DNA of 5,588 bases. It comes from CAMAPP01 sp046153685. Lineage in GTDB: Bacteria; Pseudomonadota; Alphaproteobacteria; CADEGL01. The stretch covers positions 1 through 5,588 of the forward strand of contig JBJXGH010000010.1 in the NCBI GenBank assembly GCA_046153685.1, read 5' to 3'. This document shows, piece by piece, positions 1 through 5,037 of the stretch (the stretch's first letter is position 1; each line of letters opens with the position of its first letter). The translations under genes were made by a program, and so were the position numbers. The notes beneath the pieces were generated by a model. The model made no database searches and was not told where the DNA came from. It was given only the letters and a program-made list of their open reading frames with translations.

Positions 1-698
1 TCCTGCTGCTTCTCGAACCAGGAATAGCTCGCGCCCTCGCCGCCGCCGAACAGCGCCTTGGGGCGGTGCAGCTTGCCGCGCTTGGCGCCAACCGCCGCCA
101 AGTGCCCAAGATATGATGTGGTGGCGATGACGGCGTCGGGTTTGAAGCGCTCCATCAGGTCGAGTTTTCGCTCGACATCGTAATTGCCCACTGGAAAGAC
201 GGTCAGGCCGTAGCTCTCGATGCCGTAAATCTCGATCCTCCCGCCGCCCAACAGGGTGATGGGATAGCACAGGAACACGCTGTCGCCGCGCCTCAAGCCG
301 CCCCATCGATACAGGTGATCACTCACCTTATAGCTGCGCTGGCGCTCGGCATGGGTCTGGGCGTGAACCTCGACACCTTGGCCGCTCGTCCCGCTGGTGG
401 TGAAGACAAGATGCGGGCGTTTGGCCTCGCGGACCCCCGCCAGGCGCTGGCCGTATGGCGGCGCGGTTTTTTGGTCGGCGATGAAATCGGCCTTGTGCGC
501 GATGGGAATCTCGGCGGCGAACTGCTCGAGCGACGCAATGGCCTTGGGCTTGGCGCCGTGACGCGCCCAGAACTCGCGGTAAAAGCCATTCGACTTCCAT
601 GCCCTCGCCACGATCGGCTTCAGCTTCGCGAGCTGAATTTGCGCGATGCGCTTTGGCGTCGTCGTTTCGAGCGCCTTGTCGACGAATTTCAGTTCCAC
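1..698 (-). CDS. PaaK-like acid:CoA ligase (AMP-forming), N-terminal part, cut by left edge
   Basis: Probable adenylate-forming ligase of the phenylacetate-CoA ligase (PaaK) type, activating a carboxylic acid to its CoA thioester in the cytoplasm. About 232 residues are visible; such enzymes are usually near 430, so the C-terminal half lies outside the window. Seen directly: a helical N-terminus with FVDKALETTTPKRIAQIQ near residues 5-22, the ATP-binding loop TTSGTSGQG at 100-108 (the family's SSGTTG motif) followed by a conserved His and Thr at 112 and 115, a glycine-rich GGGR segment, and FGGGEGAS shortly before the edge. The GTG start at 698 is chosen because GGAGGG lies four bases upstream. 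An in-frame ATG at 731 would add 11 residues. The gene lies 66 bases downstream of the SDR gene, so it is probably last or late in the operon. By context it would supply the CoA ester used by the upstream enzymes. Substrate unknown. Confidence 0.85.
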   Translation of the reverse strand, partial: MELKFVDKALETTTPKRIAQIQLAKLKPIVARAWKSNGFYREFWARHGAKPKAIASLEQFAAEIPIAHKADFIADQKTAPPYGQRLAGVREAKRPHLVFTTSGTSGQGVEVHAQTHAERQRSYKVSDHLYRWGGLRRGDSVFLCYPITLLGGGRIEIYGIESYGLTVFPVGNYDVERKLDLMERFKPDAVIATTSYLGHLAAVGAKRGKLHRPKALFGGGEGASYSWFEKQQ

Positions 699-702
699 CG
701 AG

Positions 703-708
703 CCCTCC
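703..708 (-). promoter_or_regulatory. Ribosome binding site deciding the GTG start of the ligase
   Basis: The minus strand reads GGAGGG four bases before the GTG at 698. The alternative ATG at 731 has only a G-run further upstream, so this site favours the GTG start. Confidence 0.6.
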
Positions 709-729
709 GCTGACTTAACCCGCGATACC

Positions 730-771
730 ATCGCCGATTAGACCCCCGGCGAAATCGCCGTCAATTAGACC
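730..771. repeat. Imperfect short direct repeat at the SDR/ligase junction
   Basis: ATCGCCG followed by ATTAGACC occurs at 730-744 and again at 754-771, where TCA is inserted between the two blocks. One copy covers the stop codon of the SDR gene and the other the alternative ATG of the ligase. A 5-bp CGGCG/CGCCG hairpin with a 4-base loop (747-760) lies across the interval. It looks like a small local duplication; a regulatory role is not evident. Confidence 0.5.
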
Positions 772-1505
772 ATCGTGAGGCCGCCGCTCACGCTGAGCGT
801 CTGGCCGGTCATGTAATCGGAATCCTTGGAACACAGGAAGCTGATGACATTCGCCATGTCGTCGGGCTGGCCGACGCGGCGGAATGGAATAATCTTCACC
901 ATGCGCTGGATGAGATCGGGATTCTCGCGGATTTCCTCCTGTAGGAGGGGCGTGTCCGTCGGCCCCGGGCACATGGTGTTGACGCAGACATTGTAACGGG
1001 CGTTTTCGCGCGCAAGGCTCTTGCCGAAGGCGATGATGCCGCCTTTCATGCCCGCATAGACCGCCTCGCCGCTCGTCCCCACCCGCCCCGCGTCGGAGGC
1101 GACGAAGACGATCTTGCCACGCTTTCTCTCGATCATGCCGTGCAGCACCGGCTGGGTGACGTAGAGCGCCGCCTGGAAATTGATCGCGATGACCTTGGCC
1201 CAGTAGGCGGCGTTCTCCTCGTGGAAGCGCGTCGTGCCGCACCAGCCGGTCAGATTGACCAGCGCGTCGATCGGACCATGCTTGCCGACAGCACCCTTGA
1301 CCGCATCGCGCACGGCCGTCTCGTTCGTCTGATCGCAAGCCCAGGTCGAAATTCCGGCGCCGATTTCCTTGGCGAGCTCGGCGAGACCGCCCGCGTTCAT
1401 GTCCATGGCCGCGACTGTGAAGCCGTCCGCCACCAGGCGCTTAACCGTCGCCTTGCCCATGCCGCCCGCCGCACCCGTGACCAGAGCCGTTTTGCCTGCC
1501 GCCAT
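765..1505 (-). CDS. SDR-family NAD-dependent dehydrogenase, BadH-like (2-hydroxycyclohexanecarboxyl-CoA dehydrogenase type)
   Basis: A 246-residue classical short-chain dehydrogenase that probably oxidises a 2-hydroxy (beta-hydroxy) acyl-CoA to the ketoacyl-CoA in the cytoplasm. Seen: the Rossmann motif TGAAGGMG at 10-17, Asp35 at the end of the second strand (favouring NAD over NADP), and the catalytic set Asn109, Ser137, Tyr150 and Lys154 (YAGMK). The stretch around 136-150 (ASDAGRVGTSGEAVY), CPGPTDTPLL and the C-terminal SVSGGLTM closely match what I remember of BadH from Rhodopseudomonas palustris benzoate/cyclohexanecarboxylate degradation; no alignment was run. The usual NNAG motif is changed to NLTG at 84-87. 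The ATG at 1505 has GGGAGGA seven bases upstream. The gene lies 58 bases after the acyl-CoA dehydrogenase and 66 before the ligase, in the same direction. The SDR family call is near certain; the substrate is inferred from resemblance and context. Confidence 0.93.
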   Translation of the reverse strand: MAAGKTALVTGAAGGMGKATVKRLVADGFTVAAMDMNAGGLAELAKEIGAGISTWACDQTNETAVRDAVKGAVGKHGPIDALVNLTGWCGTTRFHEENAAYWAKVIAINFQAALYVTQPVLHGMIERKRGKIVFVASDAGRVGTSGEAVYAGMKGGIIAFGKSLARENARYNVCVNTMCPGPTDTPLLQEEIRENPDLIQRMVKIIPFRRVGQPDDMANVISFLCSKDSDYMTGQTLSVSGGLTMV

Positions 1506-1512
1506 CGTGAAG

Positions 1513-1519
1513 TCCTCCC
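1513..1519 (-). promoter_or_regulatory. Ribosome binding site of the SDR gene
   Basis: The minus strand reads GGGAGGA seven bases before the ATG at 1505. This is a strong Shine-Dalgarno sequence and confirms that start. Confidence 0.7.
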
Positions 1520-1563
1520 ATTTCCTGAAATCTTGATTTCCCAGTTAATGCCGTGGGTTCCGA

Positions 1564-2721
1564 CTATACAAACGGCAAGCCGTGCCGTTCGAGATGCTTG
1601 CCGATCATGGCCGCCTGAATCTGACTTGTCCCGTCGTAAATCTCGAAAGCCTTGGCGTCGCGCATCAGGCGCTCGACCGTACCATTGCGCGACAAACCGC
1701 TGGCGCCGAAGACCTGCACCGCATCGACCGTGATCGCCATGCACAGCTCCGAGCAGACAAGCTTCGCCATGCCCGCATAGGCCGAGGCGGGACGATCATG
1801 GTCGGCAAGCAGGCGGGCCAACGCCTCGCGCCATAGCGCGCGCGCCGCCGCGAGTTCGGATGCCCGGCGCGCCAAGAGCGCTTGGATCGCCTGATGACGG
1901 ATAATCTTCTGGCCAAATTGCACGCGCTCCCGCGCATACCCGAGAGCGAGATCGAGCGCCGCCGTCGCCACGCCGAGCGCGGTCGCCGCGCAATGCAGGC
2001 GTGATTCGTCGAGCGTCAACATCGCGAGGCGAAAGCCGTCGCCCTCGACGCCTAAAATATGGTCGGCGGGCACTTCCACGCCGTCGAAGGCGATCTCGGC
2101 GACCGGGCTACCGCGCAGACCCATCAGCGGCTCGGCCGGACCAACGACAAGACCCGGCGTGCCGGCAGGCACGACGAAGGCCGACAATCCTTTGTGGCCT
2201 CCCGCTTGGTCGGTTTTGGCGAACACGGTGAACACATCGCCCACCGGCGCATTCGTGCACCACATTTTCCGTCCGTCGATGACATAGCGGTCACCCTTGC
2301 GCACCGCGACGGTGCGAATCGACGCGACATCCGAGCCGCCTTGGGGTTCGGAGATGGCGATGCACGGGATCGCCGCACCCTTGGCGATCGCCGGCAAATA
2401 ACGCCGTTTGATCTTCTCCTGCGCGGCGTCGAGGATGGGCACGGCCGCATCGGTCGTGTTATTGAACGACAGCGAGAACGCCGCCGAGGCTCGCGCGATG
2501 CGCTCGGAAAGCAGAATTGGCGTTTCGATGTCCCGGCCAAGACCGCCATAGTCCTCGGGTACGCCGAGCGCGAACAGGCCCAAATCGGCAGCCTTGGCGA
2601 ACAACGCGCGCGGAAACGCGTCCGCGCGGTCGATTGCGGCGGCCTCGGGCGCCACGTCCTCGCGGATGAAGCGCTCGACGCGTTCGAGCATCGCGCGCCG
2701 CGTGTCGGCGTCGAGCGCCAT
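1564..2721 (-). CDS. Acyl-CoA dehydrogenase (FAD), possibly for an alicyclic acyl-CoA
   Basis: A 385-residue, full-length cytoplasmic acyl-CoA dehydrogenase that introduces a double bond into an acyl-CoA and passes electrons to ETF. Seen: helical N-terminal domain with VPEDYGGLG (54-62); middle-domain signatures ISEPQGGSD (123-131) and MWCTNAP (153-159), which contact substrate and FAD; GLRGSPVAEIAFDGVEVP (201-218); and C-terminal RVQFGQKI (266-273), VFGASG (337-342) and IYDGTSQIQ (361-369). The last motif normally reads YEGT with the catalytic Glu; here it is Asp363. A second acidic residue, Asp91, sits in the FNNTTD loop near the substrate pocket. In context the enzyme resembles AliB/BadJ cyclohexanecarboxyl-CoA dehydrogenase. 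Upstream is the crotonase-fold gene, 29 bases away, suggesting co-transcription. The ribosome site is weak (a GGCGG-type sequence). No ETF genes are in view. Family certain; substrate inferred. Confidence 0.94.
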   Translation of the reverse strand: MALDADTRRAMLERVERFIREDVAPEAAAIDRADAFPRALFAKAADLGLFALGVPEDYGGLGRDIETPILLSERIARASAAFSLSFNNTTDAAVPILDAAQEKIKRRYLPAIAKGAAIPCIAISEPQGGSDVASIRTVAVRKGDRYVIDGRKMWCTNAPVGDVFTVFAKTDQAGGHKGLSAFVVPAGTPGLVVGPAEPLMGLRGSPVAEIAFDGVEVPADHILGVEGDGFRLAMLTLDESRLHCAATALGVATAALDLALGYARERVQFGQKIIRHQAIQALLARRASELAAARALWREALARLLADHDRPASAYAGMAKLVCSELCMAITVDAVQVFGASGLSRNGTVERLMRDAKAFEIYDGTSQIQAAMIGKHLERHGLPFV

Positions 2722-2750
2722 ACCGGCCGCCTATCCGCCGCCGCGCCGCG

Positions 2751-3557
2751 TCAGCGCCAGGGACCGAAATCGGGTTTGCGCTTTTCGAGGAAGGCGCGCG
2801 CGCCCTCGGCCTGCTCGCCGGTCTCGAAATAGTTCGGCGATATCTCGGCGAGATTCTGGAACATGTCCCTCGACATGGTGTCGTCCATGACATGGCGGAA
2901 CGAATTCTTCACGGACTTGAGGCAAGTGGGGCTGAGCGAGAGCATCTCGTCGCACCATTTACGCACTTCCTCGTCGAGTTTTTCGGGCGGCACGACAGCG
3001 TTGATCAGACCCCAATTCAGCATGTCCTGGGCCGAATAGCGCCGGCACAGAAGCCACATCTCGCGCGCGCGCTTGTGGCCGACGATATGGGCGAGATGTG
3101 CCACCATGAAGCCGCCCGCGGGCGAGCCCACGCGCGGGCCGTTCTGCCCGAAGCGCGAGCGGTCGGAGGCGATGGTGATGTCGCAGAAATAGGCCAGATG
3201 ATTGCCGCCGCCGATGCACCAGCCATCGACCCGCGCAACCACGGGCTTAGGACAGGCGATGATCATATCCGCGGTTTGGTAGTCCTCGTCGCGCGCGCCG
3301 CCCTCGGCCTCCCAATTCACGTCGCCGCCCGCGCTGAAGGCGCGGGTGCCGGCGCCCGTGAATACGATCACGCCCACCTTGCTGTCGCGCCAGGCGCGCA
3401 TCAAGGCATCGTCCCACTCGTAAATGGTGTTCTGAGTAAAGGCGTTGAGCTTATCGGGACGGTTGATCGTGATCGTTGCGACCAGATCCTTGACGTCATA
3501 AAGGATGTCCTTATAGGCCCGGTTGAGCGGCGGACGATCCTTGTATGAGAGGGTCAT
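2751..3557 (-). CDS. MenB/BadI-type crotonase-superfamily protein (ring hydrolase-like)
   Basis: A 268-residue cytoplasmic crotonase-fold protein, most like MenB (naphthoyl-CoA synthase) and BadI (2-ketocyclohexanecarboxyl-CoA hydrolase). Seen: INRPDKLNAF (31-40), oxyanion-hole segment AFSAGGD (73-79), IGGGN (115-119), FGQNGPRVGS (136-145), KRAREMWLLCRRYSA (162-176) and the C-terminal EKRKPDF (258-264), all in the MenB/BadI pattern. The family's catalytic Asp two residues after GS is Ala147. The C-terminal Tyr falls at Phe244, with Tyr243 next to it. The two glutamates of enoyl-CoA hydratases are His120 and Gly140. The fold is therefore clear but the reaction is not; CoA-ester ring hydrolysis is the best contextual guess. 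The ATG at 3557 is chosen because AAGGAG lies nine bases upstream. The ATG three codons earlier abuts that site, and a longer in-frame extension would run into the divergent gene. It appears to be the first gene of the minus-strand operon. Confidence 0.9.
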   Translation of the reverse strand: MTLSYKDRPPLNRAYKDILYDVKDLVATITINRPDKLNAFTQNTIYEWDDALMRAWRDSKVGVIVFTGAGTRAFSAGGDVNWEAEGGARDEDYQTADMIIACPKPVVARVDGWCIGGGNHLAYFCDITIASDRSRFGQNGPRVGSPAGGFMVAHLAHIVGHKRAREMWLLCRRYSAQDMLNWGLINAVVPPEKLDEEVRKWCDEMLSLSPTCLKSVKNSFRHVMDDTMSRDMFQNLAEISPNYFETGEQAEGARAFLEKRKPDFGPWR

Positions 3558-3566
3558 GCGGTACAT

Positions 3567-3572
3567 CTCCTT
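3567..3572 (-). promoter_or_regulatory. Ribosome binding site deciding the start of the BadI-like gene
   Basis: The minus strand reads AAGGAG nine bases before the ATG at 3557. The in-frame ATG at 3566 touches the site directly and could not use it. Confidence 0.65.
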
Positions 3573-3651
3573 GGTTTCGGCTACGATCTTGGTGATTTTG
3601 GTCGCGGCGCGCTGAACAATTAAGCCGGGGTAAGCTAGCTGGAAGCACCAC

Positions 3652-3671
3652 CCCGAGACAACCCGAGACAA
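3652..3671. repeat. Tandem 10-bp direct repeat in the divergent promoter region
   Basis: CCCGAGACAA occurs twice back to back (3652-3661 and 3662-3671). The 10-bp period is about one helical turn, so both copies face the same side of the DNA. This would suit a regulator binding site, though chance duplication is possible. Confidence 0.5.
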
Positions 3672-3788
3672 ATGGCAAGATAGAGCGGCGTGATGGCATA
3701 GACCCGTATGACATAAGCGGGGATTGGATTGCTTTGCCCCCTCGCCTAAGCTCGTGCCTCGGGTCGCGTTTTGCCGAACGGGTTTGCC

Positions 3789-4424
3789 ATGCGCGTCGAT
3801 CTCTATTGGTCGTTTTACAGCGGCTATTGCTATCTTGCGGGCGTGCGCATCGAACGCGCGCGCGCCTCGCGCCATTTCGACATCGCGCTGCGCCCCGTGC
3901 GCCCGCTGGCCTTCCGCCATCCGAATCTGATGTTCGACGCCCCACCCCAGTTCATGCCGTACTATAACATCGACACCGCGCGCATGGCGCGGTGGCTGGG
4001 CGTGCCCTATGCCGATCCGGTTCCCGAAGTCGCAACGCTCGATTGGTCGGCGCGGACGCCTGCGGCGGCGCAGCCCCATATCGGCAGGCTGACAGGGCTC
4101 GGCATCGAGGCCGAACGGCGCGGAAAGGGCTTTGCCTATGCGCGCGCGCTCTCGGATCTGCTTTTTGCCGGCGGTCCGGGATGGAACGAAGGCAGCCGCC
4201 TGGCCGAAGCCTTGGCGCGCGCCGGCCTAGACCTCGCCGATATGGATCAAGCGGTCACGCGCGATGCGGCCGCCATCGAGGCCGCCATCGACGCCAATGG
4301 GCGGGAGCTTCTAGCCGCCGGGCATTGGGGCACGCCGACGATGGTCTATAACGGCGAGCCCTTCTTTGGGCAGGACCGCGTGGAAGCCCTGCTCTGGCGC
4401 ATGGCGGAAACCGCCCCTTCCTAA
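3789..4424 (+). CDS. DsbA-family / 2-hydroxychromene-2-carboxylate isomerase-like protein
   Basis: A 211-residue thioredoxin-fold protein of the DsbA / kappa-class glutathione transferase group, which includes the glutathione-dependent isomerase NahD of naphthalene breakdown. Seen: an N-terminal beta strand leading into FYSGYCYL (9-16), where NahD-type proteins have a segment like FLSPFSYL; Ser11 matches their glutathione-activating serine. An alpha-helical insertion follows, then WGTPTMVYNGEPFFGQDRVEAL (180-201), with the cis-proline at 183. There is no signal peptide, so it acts in the cytoplasm. The proline after the active Ser is Gly12, and Cys14 replaces the second Ser, giving an unusual SxxC. 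ATG 3789 is preferred over an in-frame TTG at 3771 because it places the first strand as in relatives; the ribosome site is weak. It heads the plus-strand pair opposite the ring-degradation operon. Family confident; substrate unknown. Confidence 0.88.
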   Translation: MRVDLYWSFYSGYCYLAGVRIERARASRHFDIALRPVRPLAFRHPNLMFDAPPQFMPYYNIDTARMARWLGVPYADPVPEVATLDWSARTPAAAQPHIGRLTGLGIEAERRGKGFAYARALSDLLFAGGPGWNEGSRLAEALARAGLDLADMDQAVTRDAAAIEAAIDANGRELLAAGHWGTPTMVYNGEPFFGQDRVEALLWRMAETAPS

Positions 4425-4501
4425 TCCACCACGCTCCGAATGGGGGCCACCACTCCAAGATTCTTCTACGACCCTACGACCATCGAGAAAGGACCGCCCC
4501 G
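4425..4501 (+). other. Short spacer between the isomerase-like and MaoC genes, with ribosome site
   Basis: These 77 bases contain no gene. AAAGGA at 4488-4493 lies eight bases before the ATG at 4502 and serves as the Shine-Dalgarno sequence. No clear hairpin terminator is seen, so the two genes may be co-transcribed. Confidence 0.5.
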
Positions 4502-4924
4502 ATGACCGCCCGCCTTTCCGAACTCGTGCCGCTCGGCAAGACATTCACGATGAAACGCCAAATCACGCGCGCGGTCGTGGACGCCTACGGCGATCTGGTG
4601 GGGGACCACGATCCCATCCATTTCGACGAGGCGTTCTGCCAAAAGACCGTTTATGGCCGGCCCATCGCCCACGGCACGCTTCTGGTCGGCTATATGTCGG
4701 CGGTTTCCTCTATGGCGACCCAGGACACGGGCATCCCCTTTGTGTCGCTTGGTTACGATCGGATGCGCTTCGTCGGGCCGGCCTTCGTCGGCGAGGAAGT
4801 CGAAGCCAAGCTGACAATCGTCGGTCACGAGGAAGAGCGCGGACGTATCCTGGCGGACGTCACTGTTTCGGCCGGTGGCAGGCTTTTGGCAATCGCGCGC
4901 AATATCATCAAGTTAAGCGCTTAG
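4502..4924 (+). CDS. MaoC-family hot-dog dehydratase / (R)-specific enoyl-CoA hydratase-like protein
   Basis: A 140-residue single hot-dog-domain protein of the MaoC/PhaJ type, the usual length for this family. Such enzymes reversibly hydrate trans-2-enoyl-CoA to (R)-3-hydroxyacyl-CoA in the cytoplasm. Seen: the hydratase-2 motif as VGDHDPIHFDEAF (33-45), placing the catalytic pair at Asp35 and His40, followed by RPIAHGTLLVGYMS (53-66) for the central helix. The motif's usual Asn (GDxNP) is Asp37, a change I believe also occurs in other MaoC proteins. ATG 4502 is supported by AAAGGA eight bases upstream. It lies 77 bases after the isomerase-like gene on the same strand. By context it may supply the enoyl-CoA hydration step between the acyl-CoA dehydrogenase and the BadH-like dehydrogenase, for which no BadK-type enzyme is in view; that is inference. 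Family very likely; substrate unknown. Confidence 0.92.
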   Translation: MTARLSELVPLGKTFTMKRQITRAVVDAYGDLVGDHDPIHFDEAFCQKTVYGRPIAHGTLLVGYMSAVSSMATQDTGIPFVSLGYDRMRFVGPAFVGEEVEAKLTIVGHEEERGRILADVTVSAGGRLLAIARNIIKLSA

Positions 4925-4944
4925 GCCGCGCGTGGCCTAAGCGC
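4917..4944 (+). terminator. Perfect 11-bp hairpin overlapping the MaoC stop codon
   Basis: GCGCTTAGGCC (4917-4927) and its exact reverse complement (4934-4944) flank a 6-base loop. The stem contains the TAG stop codon at 4922-4924. It is followed by GTCCTTAACC, which lacks a strong T-run, so this is a plausible but imperfect intrinsic terminator, or an RNA 3'-end stabiliser, for the plus-strand transcript. Confidence 0.6.
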
Positions 4945-5037
4945 GTCCTTAACCATTCGTTCACCGAAACAACGCTATTCCTTATTGGCGAAACCGGGAT
5001 CGCCTCATATCACTTTGCCGCAGCACGTGTTCGATCC
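4945..5037 (+). promoter_or_regulatory. Intergenic region upstream of the PAS sensor gene
   Basis: These 93 bases lie between the maoC hairpin and the sensor start and are less GC-rich than the genes. A promoter for the sensor gene is expected here, but I cannot point to a clear -35/-10 pair. Confidence 0.3.

Larger units (their letters stand above)
3558..3788. promoter_or_regulatory. Divergent intergenic region, presumed to hold promoters for both operons
   Basis: These 231 bases separate two divergent start codons, so outward promoters for both sides are expected here. I see no convincing sigma-70 -35/-10 pair on either strand. Visible elements are the tandem 10-bp repeat at 3652-3671 and an 8-bp palindrome AGCTAGCT at 3633-3640, either of which could bind a regulator. 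No regulator gene is in the window. Confidence 0.5.

Noticed and set aside
1527..1540. Small palindrome GAAATC-TT-GATTTC between the dehydrogenase and SDR genes
   Set aside because: The loop is too short for a stable RNA hairpin at full length and it lies inside an operon; too short to call an operator.
1140..1733. Plus-strand open frame across the SDR and dehydrogenase junction
   Set aside because: It spans two real minus-strand genes and their spacer, with no ribosome site or family resemblance.
2059..2832. Long plus-strand open frame antisense to the acyl-CoA dehydrogenase
   Set aside because: It is a shadow of the high-GC coding frame opposite: Arg/His/Gly-rich, no recognisable domain, and it crosses a gene boundary.
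3061..3074. Alternating CG-rich tract (GCGCGCGC)
   Set aside because: It encodes conserved residues of the BadI-like protein; such runs are expected at this GC content.
2892..3548. Plus-strand open frame antisense to the BadI-like gene
   Set aside because: Same reason: composition reflects the complementary codons of a clearly conserved gene.
3771..3788. TTG start adding six residues to the isomerase-like protein
   Set aside because: ATG 3789 gives the N-terminus expected for the family, with the active Ser at residue 11; TTG is a rarer start and has no better ribosome site.
3558..4079. In-frame minus-strand extension upstream of the BadI-like gene (would make a 442-residue protein)
   Set aside because: The extension has low-complexity Arg-rich content with no family match, overlaps the isomerase-like gene on the other strand, and crosses the divergent promoter region. 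AAGGAG supports the start at 3557.
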